64,000 nucleotides of DNA from Sinohyriopsis cumingii (taxonomy: Eukaryota; Mollusca; Bivalvia; Unionida; Unionidae), in the NCBI GenBank assembly GCA_028554795.2, contig CM068839.1:87317540-87381539 (forward strand), written 5' to 3'. The position numbers were made by a program, and so were the translations under genes. The notes beneath the pieces were generated by a model that ran no database searches, had not been told where the DNA came from, and worked only from the letters and a program-made list of their open reading frames with translations. Each line of letters begins with the position of its first letter. The first letter of the stretch is position 1. Below are positions 53,479 to 64,000 of the stretch, in pieces.

Positions 53479-54071
53479 CTAATTATCATGCAGGTCAAAG
53501 GTCTTGGTGAGGTCGATGAACATCATGTAGAGTGGTTGACCTTGCTCTGTGTTCTTCTCTTGGAGTTGTCGTATGGAAAATATCCTGTCTGTCGTCGACC
53601 TGCCTGCATTAAAGCCGCACTGGGATTCCAGGTGCACACTGTCCGCCAGCAACTGCAGCCTGTTGAATATAATGCGGGCATACACGTTGCCAACGATGCT
53701 CAGAAGCGAGATCAAGCGAGATCCCTCTGTAATTATTACAGTCACTGAGGTCGCCATTGTTTTTGTAAACGGTATCTCGCGCATGTCTTGGGGATCCGCT
53801 CCTTCCTCCCAGCAGAGACAAAGTAGCTCACGCAGTGGCTGAAGCAATGTTTGTTTCCCACGTTCGATAGCTTCGGGCGGGATGATGTCACTACCTGGTG
53901 CTTTGTCGTTTGGGAGGGAGTCGATTGCTTTGCTGAGCTCCTCTAAGGTGGGCACTTTGTCGAGCTCATCCATGGTGGGCAGTTTTTATGCTGCTAGGGG
54001 CCGCATCGGTGACTGACATTTCTTGGGAGTATAGCTCTAGGTAGTGTTCCACCCATCTGGCCATCTGTCAT
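53479..54071 (-). mobile_element. LINE RT remnant, first A half of unit 15
   Basis: Open frame of 164 codons (53973-53479) with the PLRELL allele. It is followed directly by the chimeric second half. Confidence 0.87.
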
Positions 54072-54324
54072 ACTTAATGCAAAATAATGGTGAAAGACAA
54101 ACGTTAATTCAAATAAAGCATCGCACACATACACACGAATGCAACAAGTGTATACAGACATGATGTCTTCCGTCGTCATACTATATACACCGGCTAATCA
54201 ACAATAACTACTGAAAAGTGTTTAATTCAATTTTTAAATTCACAAAAAATGTGAGAAATACAATAAAACTCAAGAAATCTTTATTTGTTGGTATTCTGCA
54301 GCGTAACAAATGGAACGTAACGTC

Positions 54325-54353
54325 CAGTGTAATTTCGACAATTTAGAACAAAT
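54325..54353. other. B-to-A recombination junction in unit 15
   Basis: The last B-specific bases (acgtcc, 54320-54325, with the diagnostic t and c at 54323-54324) and the first A-specific base (g at 54354, in aaatgttcataacc) bracket 29 bp that are identical in A and B. Left of the interval the half is B-like (ttcacaaaaaatg, gcgtaacaaatgg). Right of it everything is A-like, including the 10-bp duplication. The exchange therefore lies inside this interval. Confidence 0.93.
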
Positions 54354-54814
54354 GTTCATAACCGACAAAAAGATTTCAAAGAAACTATATATGTAATCTT
54401 TACTGGTTCGATCTACAAGTAAATAGCTGCAGGATTCAGCTAATGGTGTACATTTCAAAAGGGAAATGGGATGAAATTGTCTCGAAGTAATTGTAACCAA
54501 AGTGTACTAAAAGATTACATAGCTCGCCTCTTTGAAGTAATTATAAACAATGTAATAAACGAGTATGTATCTCAACAATTTGATGTAATTGTAACCAGAG
54601 TACTAAAGCCGAGTAAATATCTCAACTCGTTGAAGTAATTGTAACCAAAGTACAATAAATGATTACATAGCTCATCTCTTAGAGGTAATTGTAACTAGTC
54701 TAATAAACTATTACATATCTCAGCTCTTCCAAGCAATTGTAAACAAAATGTAATAAATAACAGCTTAGATGACCTCTTCGATGCATTTAATAGTCTTCAG
54801 TTTACATAATAAAA

Positions 54815-55407
54815 CTAATTATCATGCAGGTCAAAGGTCTTGGTGAGGTCGATGAACATCATGTAGAGTGGTTGACCTTGCTCTGTGTTCTTCTCTTGGA
54901 GTTGTCGTATGGAAAATATCCTGTCTGTCGTCGACCTGCCTGCATTAAAGCCGCACTGGGATTCCAGGTGCACACTGTCCGCCAGCAACTGCAGCCTGTT
55001 GAATATAATGCGGGCATACACGTTGCCAACGATGCTCAGAAGCGAGATCAAGCGAGATCCCTCTGTAATTATTACAGTCACTGAGGTCGCCATTGTTTTT
55101 GTAAACGGTATCTCGCGCATGTCTTGGGGATCCGCTCCTTCCTCCCAGCAGAGACAAAGTAGCTCACGCAGTGGCTGAAGCAATGTTTGTTTCCCACGTT
55201 CGATAGCTTCGGGCGGGATGATGTCACTACCTGGTGCTTTGTCGTTTGGGAGGGAGTCGATTGCTTTGCTGAGCTCCTCTAAGGTGGGCACTTTGTCGAG
55301 CTCATCCATGGTGGGCAGTTTTTATGCTGCTAGGGGCCGCATCGGTGACTGACATTTCTTGGGAGTATAGCTCTAGGTAGTGTTCCACCCATCTGGCCAT
55401 CTGTCAT
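54815..55407 (-). mobile_element. LINE RT remnant, supernumerary A copy in unit 15
   Basis: Open frame of 164 codons (55309-54815), identical in protein to the preceding A copy. It belongs to the chimeric half that begins as B, so this LINE part comes entirely from the A side of the recombination. Confidence 0.88.
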
Positions 55408-56207
55408 ACTTAATGCAAAATAATGGTGAAAGACAAACGTTAATTCAAATAAAGCATCGCACACATACACACGAATGCAACAAGTTTATACAGACATGAT
55501 GTCTTCCGTCGTCATACTATATACACCGGCTAATCAACAATAACTACTGAAAAGTGTTTAATTCAATTTTTAAATTCACAAAAAATGTGAGAAATACAAT
55601 AAAACTCAAGAAATCTTTATTTGTTGGTATTCTGCAGCGTAACAAATGGAACGTAACGCCCAGTGTAATTTCGACAATTTAGAACAAATCTTCATATGCG
55701 ACAAAAAGATTTCAAAGAAACTATATATGTAATCTTTACTGGTTCGATCTACAAGTAAATAACTCCAGGATTCAGTTTATGGTGTACATTTCAAAAGGGA
55801 AATGGGATGAAATTATCTCGAAGTAATTGTAAGCAAAGTGTACTAAAAGAGTACATAGCTGGCCTCTTTGAAGTAATTATAAACAATATAATAAACGAGT
55901 ATGTATCTCAACTATTTGATGTAATTGAAACCAGAGTATTAAAGCCGAGTAAATATCTCAACTCGTTGAAGTAACTGTATAACTGTAAAAAGAGTAATAA
56001 ATAAGTATATATCTCAATTCTCTGAAGTAATTGTAACCAAAATACAATAAATGATTACATAGCTCATCTCTTCAAGGTAATTGTAACTAGTCTAATAAAC
56101 TATTACATATCTCAGCTCTTCCAAGCAATTGTTAACAAAATGTAATAAATAACAGCTTAGATGACCTCTTCGATGCATTTAATAGTCTTCAGTTTACATA
56201 ATAAAAA

Positions 56208-57209
56208 CTAATTATCATGCAGGTCAATGGTCTTGGTGAGTTCAATGAACATCATGTAGAGTGGTTGACCTTGCTCTGTGTTCTTCTCTTGGAGTTGTCG
56301 TATGGAAAAGATCATGTCTGTCGTCGACCTGCCTGCTTTAAAGCCGCACTGGGATTCCAGGTGCACACGGTCCACCAGCAACTGCAGCCTGTTGAGTATA
56401 ATGCGGGAATACACTTTGCCAACGATGCTCAGAAGCGAGATCCCTCTGTAATTATTACAGTTACTGAGGTCGCCATTGTTTTTGTAAACGGTATCTCGCG
56501 CATATCTTGGAGGACCGCTCCTTTCCTCCCAGCAGAGACAAAGTAGCTCATGCAGCAGCTGAAGCAATGTTGGTTTCCCACGTTCGATAGCTTTGGGCGG
56601 GATGCTGTCACTACATGGTGCTTTGTCGTTTGGGACGGAGTCGATTGCTTTGTTGAGCTCCTCTAAGGTGGGCACTTTGTCGAGCTCCTCTATGGTGGGC
56701 AGTTTTTATGCTGCTAGGGCTGCATCGGTGACTGACATTTCTTGGGAGCATAGCTCTGAGTAGTGTTCCACCCATCTGGCCATCTGTTGCTCGCAGTCAG
56801 TGATGTCCTCTCCCGTCAGAGATTTCTGGCGGACGATCCCTTTCACCATAGGGCCTAGAGCCTTCTTGATATCACAGTACATACCTTGGATGTTTCCGGA
56901 TTCGGCACTGCGCTGGAGTCCTTCACATAGTTGTTACCAGTACTCGTTCGCGCACTGTCTAGCGATGTGTTGGGTGTTGCTTCGAGCACTTCTGAGATCA
57001 GCAAGCGTCCGTTCATTAGGGCATTTTTTGTAAGCTTTGAAGGCTTTTCATTTGTCTTCGATTATTGGTTCTATCCTTGATAGATGTGCGCTGAACTAGT
57101 GCCAAACGTGGCCATGGCTGTGCTGTAGATGACACCCTTCATGGCGCTCCACATGGCTGTGGCATCGTGATCTGGCAGGTCTTGGAGTGCCTGGTCCAGG
57201 GCTAGTATG
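56208..57209 (-). mobile_element. LINE linker-RT remnant, half B of unit 15
   Basis: Open for 155 codons (56675-56208), with gatgtcctctcc in the linker. Confidence 0.87.
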
Positions 57210-58549
57210 AGAATACAAGAGTATATCACAATTATGCTCATGCAGCTCTGAGATTTTTTCAGAGACGTACGAAAATTCAATCAAAATCCAATTAAACATT
57301 TTATAATTTCATTTGTATTAAATGTTCTAATTCGAGGTTATTAAAAGCTTATTACATGAATAAACTGCACAATTTTGCAGGTGCCACATTTTACTTAAAT
57401 AAAAACAGACACCATGAAAAAGGAAAAATCAGCCAAATATATTCATATATTACCAAAACATAATGCAAATAGACTTTTTTTTATATAAATTATTACAAAA
57501 AGTGCACATGTAAGATTTATAAATTCTTTGGTTGATCTTTTTTATTCTGGCTGTGTCATACAGGAAATGTTTTTTAAACTAAACAGGCACTGGATATTTA
57601 AAATCAGTTATAATCCTTATTACTGCAGCATATATACTTGTTAATCATTCTGACCAAGCATTATGCTATAAGAATTGCATTGCATAAATGGAAATATATT
57701 GTACTGCAAACCCACTTCCTCACATCCGACCCTGTTATCTGTTCAATGAATGTATTCTACAAGTATGCTCAGTGGCATGAATATGTGTTTTCTCTGAAAT
57801 GTTTCAAACTTAATGCAAAATAATGGTGAAAGACAAAAGTTAATTCAAATAAAGCATCACACACATACACACGAATGCAACAAGTGTATACAGACAGGAT
57901 GTCTTTCTTTGTCATACTATTTACACCGATAAATCAACAATAACTACTTAAAAGTGTTTTATTCAATTTTTAAATTCGGAAAAATGTGAGAAATACAATA
58001 AAACTCAAGAAATATTTATTTGTTGGTATTCCGCAGCGTGACAAATGGAACGTAACGCTCAGTGTAATTTCGACAATTTAGAACAAATGTTCATAACCGA
58101 CAAAAAGATTTCAAAGAAACTATATATGTAATCTTTACTGGTTCGATCTACAAGTAAATAGCTGCAGGATTCAGCTAATGGTGTACATTTCAAAAGGGAA
58201 ATGGGATGAAATTGTCTCGAAGTAATTGTAACCAAAGTGTACTAAAAGATTACATAGCTCGCCTCTTTGAAGTAATTATAAACAATGTAATAAACGAGTA
58301 TGTATCTCAACAATTTGATGTAATTGTAACCAGAGTACTAAAGCCGAGTAAATATCTCAACTCGTTGAAGTAATTGTAACCAAAGTACAATAAATGATTA
58401 CATAGCTCATCTCTTAGAGGTAATTGTAACTAGTCTAATAAACTATTACATATCTCAGCTCTTCCAAGCAATTGTAAACAAAATGTAATAAATAACAGCT
58501 TAGATGACCTCTTCGATGCATTTAATAGTCTTCAGTTTACATAATAAAA

Positions 58550-59142
58550 CTAATTATCATGCAGGTCAAAGGTCTTGGTGAGGTCGATGAACATCATGTA
58601 GAGTGGTTGACCTTGCTCTGTGTTCTTCTCTTGGAGTTGTCGTATGGAAAATATCCTGTCTGTCGTCGACCTGCCTGCATTAAAGCCGCACTGGGATTCC
58701 AGGTGCACACTGTCCGCCAGCAACTGCAGCCTGTTGAATATAATGCGGGCATACACGTTGCCAACGATGCTCAGAAGCGAGATCAAGCGAGATCCCTCTG
58801 TAATTATTACAGTCACTGAGGTCGCCATTGTTTTTGTAAACGGTATCTCGCGCATGTCTTGGGGATCCGCTCCTTCCTCCCAGCAGAGACAAAGTAGCTC
58901 ACGCAGTGGCTGAAGCAATGTTTGTTTCCCACGTTCGATAGCTTCGGGCGGGATGATGTCACTACCTGGTGCTTTGTCGTTTGGGAGGGAGTCGATTGCT
59001 TTGCTGAGCTCCTCTAAGGTGGGCACTTTGTCGAGCTCATCCATGGTGGGCAGTTTTTATGCTGCTAGGGGCCGCATCGGTGACTGACATTTCTTGGGAG
59101 TATAGCTCTAGGTAGTGTTCCACCCATCTGGCCATCTGTCAT
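58550..59142 (-). mobile_element. LINE RT remnant, half A of unit 16
   Basis: Open frame of 164 codons (59044-58550) with the PLRELL allele. Confidence 0.87.
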
Positions 59143-59941
59143 ACTTAATGCAAAATAATGGTGAAAGACAAACGTTAATTCAAATAAAGCATCGCACACA
59201 TACACACGAATGCAACAAGTGTATACAGACATGATGTCTTCCGTCGTCATACTATATACACCGGCTAATCAACAATAACTACTGAAAAGTGTTTAATTCA
59301 ATTTTTAAATTCACAAAAAATGTGAGAAATACAATAAAACTCAAGAAATCTTTATTTGTTGGTATTCTGCAGCGTAACAAATGGAACGTAACGTCCAGTG
59401 TAATTTCGACAATTTAGAACAAATCTTCATATGCGACAAAAAGATTTCAAAGAAACTATATATGTAATCTTTACTGGTTCGATCTACAAGTAAATAACTC
59501 CAGGATTCAGTTTATGGTGTACATTTCAAAAGGGAAATGGGATGAAATTATCTCGAAGGAATTGTAAGCGAAGTGTACTAAAAGATTACATAGCTCGCCT
59601 CTTTGAGTAATTATAAACAATGTAATAAACGAGTATGTATCTCAACTATTTGATGTAATTGAAACCAGAGTATTAAAGCCGAGTAAATATCTCAACTCGT
59701 TGAAGTAACTGTATAACTGTAAAAAGAGTAATAAATAAGTATATATCTCAATTCTCTGAAGTAATTGTAACCAAAATACAATAAATGATTACATAGCTCA
59801 TCTCTTCAAGGTAATTGTAACTAGTCTAATAAACTATTACATATCTCAGCTCTTCCAAGCAATTGTTAACAAAATGTAATAAATAACAGCTTAGATGACC
59901 TCTTCGATGCATTTAATAGTCTTCAGTTTACATAATAAAAA

Positions 59942-60942
59942 CTAATTATCATGCAGGTCAATGGTCTTGGTGAGTTCAATGAACATCATGTAGAGTGGTT
60001 GACCTTGCTCTGTGTTCTTCTCTTGGAGTTGTCGTATGGAAAAGATCATGTCTGTCGTCGACCTGCCTGCTTTAAAGCCGCACTGGGATTCCAGGTGCAC
60101 ACGGTCCACCAGCAACTGCAGCCTGTTGAGTATAATGCGGGAATACACTTTGCCAACGATGCTCAGAAGCGAGATCCCTCTGTAATTATTACAGTTACTG
60201 AGGTCGCCATTGTTTTTGTAAACGGTATCTCGCGCATATCTTGGAGGACCGCTCCTTTCCTCCCAGCAGAGACAAAGTAGCTCATGCAGCAGCTGAAGCA
60301 ATGTTGGTTTCCCACGTTCGATAGCTTTGGGCGGGATGCTGTCACTACATGGTGCTTTGTCGTTTGGGACGGAGTCGATTGCTTTGTTGAGCTCCTCTAA
60401 GGTGGCACTTTGTCGAGCTCCTCTATGGTGGGCAGTTTTTATGCTGCTAGGGCTGCATCGGTGACTGACATTTCTTGGGAGCATAGCTCTGAGTAGTGTT
60501 CCACCCATCTGGCCATCTGTTGCTCGCAGTCAGTGATCTCCTCTCCCGTCAGAGATTTCTGGCGGACGATCCCTTTCACCATAGGGCCTAGAGCCTTCTT
60601 GATATCACAGTACATACCTTGGATGTTTCCGGATTCGGCACTGCGCTGGAGTCCTTCACATAGTTGTTACCAGTACTCGTTCGCGCACTGTCTAGCGATG
60701 TGTTGGGTGTTGCTTCGAGCACTTCTGAGATCAGCAAGCGTCCGTTCATTAGGGCATTTTTTGTAAGCTTTGAAGGCTTTTCATTTGTCTTCGATTATTG
60801 GTTCTATCCTTGATAGATGTGCGCTGAACTAGTGCCAAACGTGGCCATGGCTGTGCTGTAGATGACACCCTTCATGGCGCTCCACATGGCTGTGGCATCG
60901 TGATCTGGCAGGTCTTGGAGTGCCTGGTCCAGGGCTAGTATG
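59942..60942 (-). mobile_element. LINE linker-RT remnant with private frameshift, half B of unit 16
   Basis: A 1-bp loss in ggtggcactt (60401-60410) joins the usual 155-codon frame to an upstream frame. The result is the longest open frame in the window, 188 codons (60508-59942). The added N-terminal part is an out-of-frame reading of the linker, so the greater length is an accident and not a better-preserved gene. Confidence 0.87.
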
Positions 60943-61086
60943 AGAATACAAGAGTATATCACAATTATGCTCATGCAGCTCTGAGATTTTTTCAGAGACG
61001 TACGAAAATTCAATCAAAATCCAATTAAACATTTTATAATTTCATTTGTATTAAATGTTCTAATTCGAGGTTATTAAAAGCTTATT

Positions 61087-64000
61087 ACATGAATAAACTG
61101 CACAATTTTGCAGGTGCCACATTTTACTTAAATAAAAACAGACACCATGAAAAAGGAAAAATCAGCCAAATATATTCATATATTACCAAAACATAATGCA
61201 AATAGACTTTTTTTTATATAAATTATTACAAAAAGTGCACATGTAAGATTTATAAATTCTTTGGTTGATCTTTTTTATTCTGGCTGTGTCATACAGGAAA
61301 TGTTTTTTAAACTAAACAGGCACTGGATATTTAAAATCAGTTATAATCCTTATTACTGCAGCATATATACTTGTTAATCATTCTGACCAAGCATTATGCT
61401 ATAAGAATTGCATTGCATAAATGGAAATATATTGTACTGCAAACCCACTTCCTCACATCCGACCCTGTTATCTGTTCAATGAATGTATTCTACAAGTATG
61501 CTCAGTGGCATGAATATGTGTTTTCTCTGAAATGTTTCAAACTTAATGCAAAATAATGGTGAAAGACAAACGTTAATTCAAATAAAGCATCACACACATA
61601 CACACGAATGCAACAAGTGTATACAGACAGGATGTCTTTCTTTGTCATACTATTTACACCGATAAATCAACAATAACTACTTAAAAGTGTTTTATTCAAT
61701 TTTTAAATTCGGAAAAATGTGAGAAATACAATAAAACTCAAGAAATATTTATTTGTTGGTATTCCGCAGCGTGACAAATGGAACGTAACGCTCAGTGTAA
61801 TTTCGACAATTTAGAACAAATGTTCATAACCGACAAAAAGATTTCAAAGAAACTATATATGTAATCTTTACTGGTTCGATCTACAAGTAAATAGCTGCAG
61901 GATTCAGCTAATGGTGTACATTTCAAAAGGGAAATGGGATGAAATTGTCTCGAAGTAATTGTAACCAAAGTGTACTAAAAGATTACATAGCTCGCCTCTT
62001 TGAAGTAATTATAAACAATGTAATAAACGAGTATGTATCTCAACAATTTGATGTAATTGTAACCAGAGTACTAAAGCCGAGTAAATATCTCAACTCGTTG
62101 AAGTAATTGTAACCAAAGTACAATAAATGATTACATAGCTCATCTCTTAGAGGTAATTGTAACTAGTCTAATAAACTATTACATATCTCAGCTCTTCCAA
62201 GCAATTGTAAACAAAATGTAATAAATAACAGCTTAGATGACCTCTTCGATGCATTTAATAGTCTTCAGTTTACATAATAAAACTAATTATCATGCAGGTC
62301 AAAGGTCTTGGTGAGGTCGATGAACATCATGTAGAGTGGTTGACCTTGCTCTGTGTTCTTCTCTTGGAGTTGTCGTATGGAAAATATCCTGTCTGTCGTC
62401 GACCTGCCTGCATTAAAGCCGCACTGGGATTCCAGGTGCACACTGTCCGCCAGCAACTGCAGCCTGTTGAATATAATGCGGGCATACACGTTGCCAACGA
62501 TGCTCAGAAGCGAGATCAAGCGAGATCCCTCTGTAATTATTACAGTCACTGAGGTCGCCATTGTTTTTGTAAACGGTATCTCGCGCATGTCTTGGGGATC
62601 CGCTCCTTCCTCCCAGCAGAGACAAAGTAGCTCACGCAGTGGCTGAAGCAATGTTTGTTTCCCACGTTCGATAGCTTCGGGCGGGATGATGTCACTACCT
62701 GGTGCTTTGTCGTTTGGGAGGGAGTCGATTGCTTTGCTGAGCTCCTCTAAGGTGGGCACTTTGTCGAGCTCATCCATGGTGGGCAGTTTTTATGCTGCTA
62801 GGGGCCGCATCGGTGACTGACATTTCTTGGGAGTATAGCTCTAGGTAGTGTTCCACCCATCTGGCCATCTGTCATACTTAATGCAAAATAATGGTGAAAG
62901 ACAAACGTTAATTCAAATAAAGCATCGCACACATACACACGAATGCAACAAGTGTATACAGACATGATGTCTTCCGTCGTCATACTATATACACCGGCTA
63001 ATCAACAATAACTACTGAAAAGTGTTTAATTCAATTTTTAAATTCACAAAAAATGTGAGAAATACAATAAAACTCAAGAAATCTTTATTTGTTGGTATTC
63101 TGCAGCGTAACAAATGGAACGTAACGCCCAGTGTAATTTCGACAATTTAGAACAAATCTTCATATGCGACAAAAAGATTTCAAAGAAACTATATATGTAA
63201 TCTTTACTGGTTCGATCTACAAGTAAATAACTCCAGGATTCAGTTTATGGTGTACATTTCAAAAGGGAAATGGGATGAAATTATCTCGAAGGAATTGTAA
63301 GCAAAGTGTACTAAAAGATTACATAGCTCGCCTCTTTGAAGTAATTATAAACAATATAATAAACGAGTATGTATCTCAACTATTTGATGTAATTGAAACC
63401 AGAGTATTAAAGCCGAGTAAATATCTCAACTCGTTGAAGTAACTGTATAACTGTAAAAAGAGTAATAAATAAGTATATATCTCAATTCTCTGAAGTAATT
63501 GTAACCAAAATACAATAAATGATTACATAGCTCATCTCTTCAAGGTAATTGTAACTAGTCTAATAAACTATTACATATCTCAGCTCTTCCAAGCAATTGT
63601 TAACAAAATGTAATAAATAACAGCTTAGATGACCTCTTCGATGCATTTAATAGTCTTCAGTTTACATAATAAAAACTAATTATCATGCAGGTCAATGGTC
63701 TTGGTGAGTTCAATGAACATCATGTAGAGTGGTTGACCTTGCTCTGTGTTCTTCTCTTGGAGTTGTCGTATGGAAAAGATCATGTCTGTCGTCGACCTGC
63801 CTGCTTTAAAGCCGCACTGGGATTCCAGGTGCACACGGTCCACCAGCAACTGCAGCCTGTTGAGTATAATGCGGGAATACACTTTGCCAACGATGCTCAG
63901 AAGCGAGATCCCTCTGTAATTATTACAGTTACTCAGGTCGCCATTGTTTTTGTAAACGGTATCTCGCGCATATCTTGGAGGACCGCTCCTTTCCTCCCAG
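61087..64000. repeat. Unit 17, partial at the window end
   Basis: The unit is cut in half B by the end of the window. Half A has the ctcacgcagtgg allele. Half B has acgcccagtg, aaggaattgtaagca and caatataataaac, the last shared with unit 15. A private actcaggtcg lies near 63931. Confidence 0.95.
63676..64000 (-). mobile_element. LINE linker-RT remnant, half B of unit 17 (cut by window end)
   Basis: Only the motif A side is present. A private gag-to-cag change near 63934 lies just before the NNYRGIS region. Confidence 0.85.

Larger units (their letters stand above)
52283..57353. repeat. Unit 15, expanded 5071-bp unit with an extra A half
   Basis: The order is spacer, half A (52737-54071), a chimeric half that begins as B and becomes A (54072-55407), half B (55408 onwards), then the B-only extension. 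The extra 1336 bp accounts for the whole length excess. The true B half has caatataataaac (shared with unit 17) and private gagtacatagctgg near 55849 and caagtttatac near 55480. Confidence 0.96.
57354..61086. repeat. Unit 16, terminal-group type
   Basis: Half B matches unit 14 at acgtccagtg, aaggaattgtaagcg and the ctttgagtaat 1-bp loss, but has gatctcctctcc rather than gatgtcctctcc. It has a second 1-bp loss (ggtggcactt, 60401-60410), giving 3733 bp. A private gacaaaagtt lies near 57831. The poly-T run is 8. Confidence 0.95.
1..64000. repeat. Macrosatellite array of ~3.73-kb composite units
   Basis: The whole window is head-to-tail copies of one unit. The phrase acatgaataaactgc recurs at 3735, 7470, 11205, 14940, 18675, 22409, 26144, 29879, 33614, 37348, 41082, 44816, 48550, 52283, 57354 and 61087. 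Whole-unit lengths are 3733-3735 bp, apart from unit 15 at 5071 bp. The small length changes are explained by visible 1-bp indels, chiefly a poly-T run of 7 or 8 and single-base losses in units 14 and 16. Copies are nearly identical, so recent amplification or strong homogenisation is inferred. The unit phase is arbitrary because neither array edge is present. A centromeric, pericentromeric or other heterochromatic location is plausible, but nothing in the sequence proves it. Confidence 0.97.

Noticed and set aside
54270..54500. 76-codon minus-strand frame found only at the unit 15 junction
   Set aside because: It is opened by the B-to-A chimera in non-coding DNA. It is useful as a junction marker but not as a gene.
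59942..60508. 188-codon frame as a better-preserved RT gene
   Set aside because: The extension results from a 1-bp loss in one unit that joins an unrelated frame. The RT part is the same truncated relic.

Overview
The window is a single eukaryotic tandem array of a composite unit of about 3.73 kb. There are 16 whole units and a partial 17th, in the same orientation, and the array runs off both ends. I see no intact gene, RNA gene, bacterial-type operon or CRISPR. The only protein homology is a decayed fragment of a non-LTR (LINE) retrotransposon reverse-transcriptase ORF, always on the minus strand. The linker/RT type resembles elements common in animals, many of them aquatic invertebrates, fish and amphibians. 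That points to a metazoan genome, but the species and exact LINE clade cannot be read from this sequence.

Layout of a unit, using unit 1 (1-3734): an AT-rich non-coding spacer (1-453 here, completed by the last ~145 bp of each unit); half A (454-1788); half B (1789-3168); and a B-only LINE extension (3169-3590). A and B are an old internal tandem duplication. Each half has about 407 bp of unknown AT-rich DNA, then a degenerate 48-56 bp minisatellite (7 repeats in A, 8 in B, the last partial), then the antisense LINE fragment. The LINE piece stops abruptly at RT motif A on one side and at the endonuclease-RT linker on the other, so it lacks both the endonuclease and the rest of the RT.

Neighbouring units differ at only a few sites, while A and B within one unit differ at many fixed positions. 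The A/B duplication therefore predates amplification of the array. Shared variants give a mosaic history: block I (units 1-4, with unit 5 as a chimeric boundary), block II (units 6-13) and a final group (units 14-17). Unit 15 is 5071 bp because it holds an extra A half, entered through a B-to-A junction that can be placed within 29 bp (54325-54353). This is a direct trace of unequal recombination between the two halves.

Nothing suggests the genes work together as a system. The interest lies in the array itself: a LINE-derived macrosatellite with readable recombination junctions and allele blocks. Every open reading frame in the window is either a remnant of the LINE or a chance frame.
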